Assembly: GCF_011075055.1 (NCBI RefSeq)
Contig: NW_025401107.1
Coordinates: forward strand, 372,001-436,000
DNA from: Mangifera indica
Taxonomy: Eukaryota; Streptophyta; Magnoliopsida; Sapindales; Anacardiaceae
Length of the DNA stretch: 64,000 bases
Direction of reading: 5' to 3'
Part shown: positions 60,090 through 64,000 of the stretch, piece after piece
Position numbering within the stretch: the stretch's first letter is position 1
Layout: the number at the start of each line of letters is the position of its first letter
Notes under the pieces: model-generated
Told to the model about the DNA's origin: nothing
The model's input: only the letters and a program-made list of their open reading frames with translations
Databases searched by the model: none
Program-made: the position numbers and the translations under genes

Positions 60090-60250
60090 ATTACTGTATT
60101 TTTTTAAACGTATTATTGACGATGTATCATATTAAACCTCATATACATATTTTGTATTTTTTTCTTATATAAATTTTATGAGTGTATTTTTATAAATATA
60201 TTTTTCATCATTCATCGTATCATATACGTATAATTCTTATATTATTTTTT
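60090..60250. repeat. MITE-like segment related to family M
   Basis: GACGATGTATCATATTAAAC on the left is roughly inverted relative to ATCATTCATCGTATCATATACG on the right, giving a short foldback. Assignment to family M is tentative. Confidence 0.35.
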
Positions 60251-61195
60251 TCTAGTTTTTGTATTTACTAACTAAGAATACAAAATACCAAAAAAAAAAA
60301 AATACTATACTCTCACAATGAGCTTTTGATATCATAAAAAGATTTTTTTAACTATCGTTGTAACAATTAATGATAACTTGATTAACAAATACACCAAGAA
60401 AGATTATGTGTTTTCTTGTAGCAAATCATCTTTTCAACAAGAACTCCAGTTCTTAAGATTACATCAAAGTTTTTGTCCAAATGCATATCAATAAAAAAGT
60501 TGTCAAGTTGACATTCTCGACATTCAAATAAATGGTTTATGCAAATCGAAAAGCTGGTTTTGACATAGTGATATTCAATCTTTTTGTCTTGCCCATATGT
60601 AATTTATCTTATAAATAAGTTTTAATTAATTAAAATATGCAACAACAAGAGTCTACTTCTATTAAGTTTTTTTTTACAAAATAATTACTTGACATATTTT
60701 AATCCACCATATTCTTTTTAAGTTATGATCTCTCCAATTTAATAATCCTTATTGAATAATTTTAATGTTATCACTGAGACATTTGTCATTCACATATGAT
60801 CATCCTAATAATTAAACCCTAATTAAAAATGAAAATGAAGAGAGAGTCCAAGATTGTTATTTATGGTAGGAAGCCAAGATTGTCTATAAATGATTATAAT
60901 TTTTGAAGAGATTTTAAGCATAAAATACTTTAGAAGAGACATATGAATGGGTTAGGATATTGTTACATAAATAAATTTTTTAGTGTTTTGATTTAAGAAA
61001 ATTATCTTTTAAAAAATAATTAATTTTTTTCTAATAAGAAGAATCTTTAATAAAAGTTCCGAAGCAATAGAATTTTCTCTTAAATATGATAAACTTAAAA
61101 TTCAGGAGCCTAATCTATAAACTTGACCTTAAAGGGCTGAATGCAGCCCATGACTCCTGTGTCCGTCCTTGGTGCACTTGTGCGGAAAATAGCAA
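60251..61195. other. Intergenic, no gene
   Basis: AT-rich, with no feature I can support. Confidence 0.4.
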
Positions 61196-61204
61196 TAATC
61201 ATGG

Positions 61205-62033
61205 GGGAAAAGGACTATTTCCCACCCATTTTTTAGTCCTATCTCAAATGCATACCCACGTCTGATGAAAAACTCAAATACTCACCCAAAGTTTAATTTG
61301 TTTGCACCCACCCACATATTTTCTGTTAGATTTAGGGGCAAATTCATCATTTTATCAATAATATTAAATAATTAAAATTTTATCTTATTTCTCCCTCACC
61401 TTTAATTTGAAAAACTAACATTTGTCCCTTGAATTAAGTTTTAAAAAATTTACTTTTCCCCCCTAAAATGCAACCACTTCTTCCGATGACAGCAGAAAAG
61501 ATTTCGTCCAAAGGTCAACCACCTATGGGCAATGATGACCTTTGGACGACGTTTCGTCGTGTATTCTGGATGACGTTTCGTCGTCCATTTTGGACAACAA
61601 GCGTCTTCCAGAGAATGGACGGCGAGATAGTCCATTCTCCGTCATCTAGTGCATCGTCCATTCTTCGTCATCCAGTGAAGCTCAATGAGCATCATTCATT
61701 CTCTGGACGACGCTCGTCTCTCTCCCTCTAGCCACGTCGTCGTCGGTAGCCGGAGGAAAAGTGAAAAAAAATTAGGGATTTGGGGGAAGGGGGTGGGTGA
61801 AAGTCACTTTTCAAAGTTTAAGGATGAAGGAAAAGTTAATTTTTAAAATCGGAAGGAAAAAATATGATAAAATTATATAACTAGAATGTAAACAATAAAA
61901 TGACAGTTTTATTTTTTATTTAACAAAGAACTTAAGGGCGGTTTAAAGATGAATAGATGTTTAAATTTTTTATCAAACATGAATATATCTTTTAGATAGA
62001 GCTAAAAAATAGATGGGAAATACTCTTTTCCCC
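61205..62033. mobile_element. Mutator-like non-autonomous element with perfect 9-bp TSD, copy 1
   Basis: TAATCATGG occurs at 61196-61204 and again at 62034-62042. The left end GGGAAAAGGACTATTTCCCA and the right end TGGGAAATACTCTTTTCCC (reverse complement GGGAAAAGAGTATTTCCCA) are long matching inverted termini. The 9-bp duplication and long termini point to the Mutator superfamily. The interior (61490-61740) is markedly GC-richer, with repeated GACGACG / TTTCGTCGT words, and encodes no transposase. The two overlapping frames there are products of this repeat. Confidence 0.85.
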
Positions 62034-62042
62034 TAATCATGG

Positions 62043-62564
62043 ACATAATCGTGGACATAGTAAGTATGCATCATAATATAAGATAAGATCATGACTTAGG
62101 GACAATATGATTGTGACAAGACATTACAGCTTTTTCATATAATAAAAAAAAAGAAATTCTAGAAGATGAACACTATGAAAACATGTTCACCGAATAATTA
62201 ATTGTAAGATAAGATAGATAGTTTAGGCGAAATTTTGTCATGGATGACGACATTGCGGGCGTCGTTGCATAACTTACGGCTGGTGATGTCAACCTAGCTA
62301 CTTGTCATTCGCGATAGGTAATTTTAACTTTATCTTTTTATTATTTTATATTTATTTATGAAATTTTTTTATTATAAATTTATAATTCAAGATTACGTTT
62401 TTTGAGTATTTATTATTTTAATTAATTCCCCCAAGAGCAGTTTTTGAAATCCAAAAGTTAGAAAATGTTTGGTTTTAGAATCCTTTAATAAATTAAATTA
62501 TACAAACAATCTATTTCTATTGTGTTCACTTTATTAAACTCATTTTAAGCAATACTTCTTTAAG
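62043..62564. other. Intergenic, nothing recognised
   Basis: AT-rich flank between the Mutator-like element and the next MITE. Confidence 0.4.
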
Positions 62565-63118
62565 ATACATTTGATTCAAATAATTTTTTATTGATAAAAT
62601 TAAAAGATTGTTTTAACTTTGAAAGATTATTTTGTATAATTTATTATTATATTTACTAAAATTTAATATATATATAATTATCGTATTTGAATGACGGTAA
62701 TAAAAGAATATTAAAATATTATTTTACTTAAATATACTTAAAAAATGATTAATTAAAAATTAATATTATGTTTGATTAAACTAATATGTCTTATATTAAA
62801 TTATATATTTTGTGTGTTTTTTTTAAATATTCTCCATGTTAATTTTATTTTGTCAAATTATGAAATTATAAATTAAATTATTTTTTAAGTTGTTATCTTA
62901 CTGTCAATATATTATTTTCTAAAATATTTCTTCATATTATTTGTTATTTTAATTGAAATAAAGGTATTTATGTTTTAAAGAATTAATAAGTATAGAATTA
63001 TAATAAAATTAATTTTATATTAATAATATTTTAATACCTAAAATAGATATTTTAATCAAAATACCTATCAGAGGTATTAGGGTAATAAGAGATTACTCTA
63101 AATCTAATGCCCCTTTAA
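62565..63118. mobile_element. AT-rich MITE related to the 1.5-2.4 kb pair
   Basis: Left end TTTAAGATACATTTGATTC (compare CTAAGGGACATTTGGTTC at 2016), right end TAAATCTAATGCCCCTTTAA (reverse complement AAAGGGGCATTAGATTTA). The interior AAAATATTATTTTACTTAAAT text resembles 2230-2290. Non-coding. Confidence 0.5.
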
Positions 63119-63224
63119 AACAATTTATTATGATAGAAATTATAGTAATCCAAAAGTCAAGTACAATAGTGACAGATTTATGTCATATTTTATCTTTAGA
63201 GTTGACAATTCTTATGTGATCAAA

Positions 63225-64000
63225 GGGAGAAGGACTATTTTCCACCTAACTTTTGATGCGTTTTCAAACTGTCACCCATGACAGATGAAAATCTACTTTT
63301 CCCACCCATGACCAAACTACCGTCCAATTTTTCAGTTAGGGATAAGGGCAAAATCATCATTTACTATTTAAAACTTTAAAACTTTAAAATTTTACCGTTT
63401 CCCCCCTCCAGGTTTTAAAAACTAATAACTAACTCATCCTCAAAGTTTGAAAAGTTTAGATTTCACCCATAGGGTTTGCTTCCTTTTCTTGCCACCACTG
63501 ACGGTCAACGCAATCGATCGATCTCCCATCTCTGACTACAAAGGACGATGAAGGACGACCCTTCGTAGCCCAGATCTGGATAACGAAGCGTCGTCCAGAT
63601 CTGAAAGAACAGACGAAGGATGACGCTTCGTCGTCCTTCATCGTAGCGTCTAGACGACACGACAAGCGACGAAGGATGGCGAAGAGTCGTCCTTCGTCGT
63701 CTAGGTGTCTCTTTATTGTACCATGCGATGAGAAGATGAAGATCTCTTCATCGCACCACCGCTGTCGCACCAGGAAAAAGAAGAGGTCGGTGACGACGTC
63801 GGGAGATGAAGTTGAAGAATGGGGGTGAAACTGCTAGTTTTTAAAGTTATGGGAGGCGGCTGTATTTTGAAAAATATGGAAACCCTAGGTTTGGGGGTGA
63901 AAATGTTAGTTTTCAAAGTTTAAAAACTTTAGGTAAGGTGAATTATTAGTTTCTAAAACCTAAGAGGGGTGAATGGTAAAACTCTCACATCAATTTTGGG
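63225..64000. mobile_element. Mutator-like family, copy 2, cut by the right edge
   Basis: Begins GGGAGAAGGACTATTTTCCA, matching the terminus of the element at 61205, and continues with the same blocks: CACCCATGACAGATGAAAA, GGGCAAAATCATCATTTA (compare GGGCAAATTCATCATTTTA) and a GC-rich centre at 63480-63790 dense in CGTCGTCC / GACGAAGGA words. The right terminus lies outside the window. The 104-codon minus-strand frame at 63456-63770 has no domain and is a by-product. Confidence 0.75.

Noticed and set aside
61450..61731. Frames with PEYTTKRRPK / TFRRVFWMTFRRPFW repeats
   Set aside because: Both strands are open because of the GACGACG-type repeat inside the Mutator-like element.
63456..63916. 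104- and 67-codon minus-strand frames
   Set aside because: By-products of the GC-rich core of the second Mutator-like copy; no domain.
1..64000. CRISPR array, operon, phage or bacterial defence system
   Set aside because: No regularly spaced identical repeats with unique spacers and no compact gene clusters; the window is plant nuclear DNA.

Overview
The window looks like nuclear DNA of a eudicot plant. It is strongly AT-rich, it has plant-type split genes (a NIPA-family Mg2+ transporter relic and a trihelix/Myb-SANT-like transcription factor), and most of its length is LTR retrotransposons of the Ty3/gypsy chromovirus and Ty1/copia types plus several MITE families. I cannot name the species. 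No prokaryotic features (operons, CRISPR) are present.

Layout. 1-745 holds two exon-like pieces at the 3' end of a gene I do not recognise. 1.5-2.4 kb carries two abutting MITEs, 3.1 kb one more isolated exon-like piece, and 4.7-5.2 kb a minus-strand TRIM with a perfect initiator-Met-type primer binding site. 5.5-11 kb is degraded LTR material, including a gypsy LTR fragment with a 207-bp tandem duplication. 11.6-11.9 kb is a degenerate ~50-bp minisatellite and 12.8-13.0 kb is tRNA/SINE-like. The only gene that looks intact is the minus-strand trihelix gene at 15965-17299, with a probable 5'UTR intron. A 665-bp MITE with a 9-bp target-site duplication follows at 18.1-18.75 kb.

19.75-49.35 kb is a nested retrotransposon block. 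A 5'-truncated gypsy element (here 'element 2') ends in a 3' LTR at 23594 that is interrupted at 25457 and appears to resume at 45616. The interrupting element 3 (25458-45615) is a complete-length gypsy structure with two LTRs, PBS, gag-pol, polypurine tract and a near-matching 5-bp duplication. Element 3 is in turn split inside its RNase H by about 11.4 kb (30257-41672) holding scrambled LTR pieces and a copia element truncated in its reverse transcriptase. A third gypsy relic (element 4, integrase plus 3' LTR) follows at 46.4-49.35 kb. None of these has an intact polyprotein.

49.6-58.5 kb is an eight-exon NIPA-like Mg2+ transporter locus. It keeps a TATA box and exon structure but has three lesions: a lost splice donor after exon 3, a 7-residue in-frame gap in a membrane helix, and a TAG in place of a conserved Trp codon in exon 6. 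I therefore call it a pseudogene. Intron 1 contains a 775-bp near-complete palindrome, and intron 2 contains direct repeats around a TRIM-like element. 58.5-64 kb is gene-free, with a Mutator-like non-autonomous element (61205-62033, perfect 9-bp target-site duplication), another AT-rich MITE, and a second copy of the Mutator-like family running off the right edge.

The most interesting structures are the giant palindrome inside a transcribed-type intron, the multi-level retrotransposon nest, and the Mutator-like pair with GC-rich, CpG-dense interiors. All readings are by eye; no alignment or database search was run.
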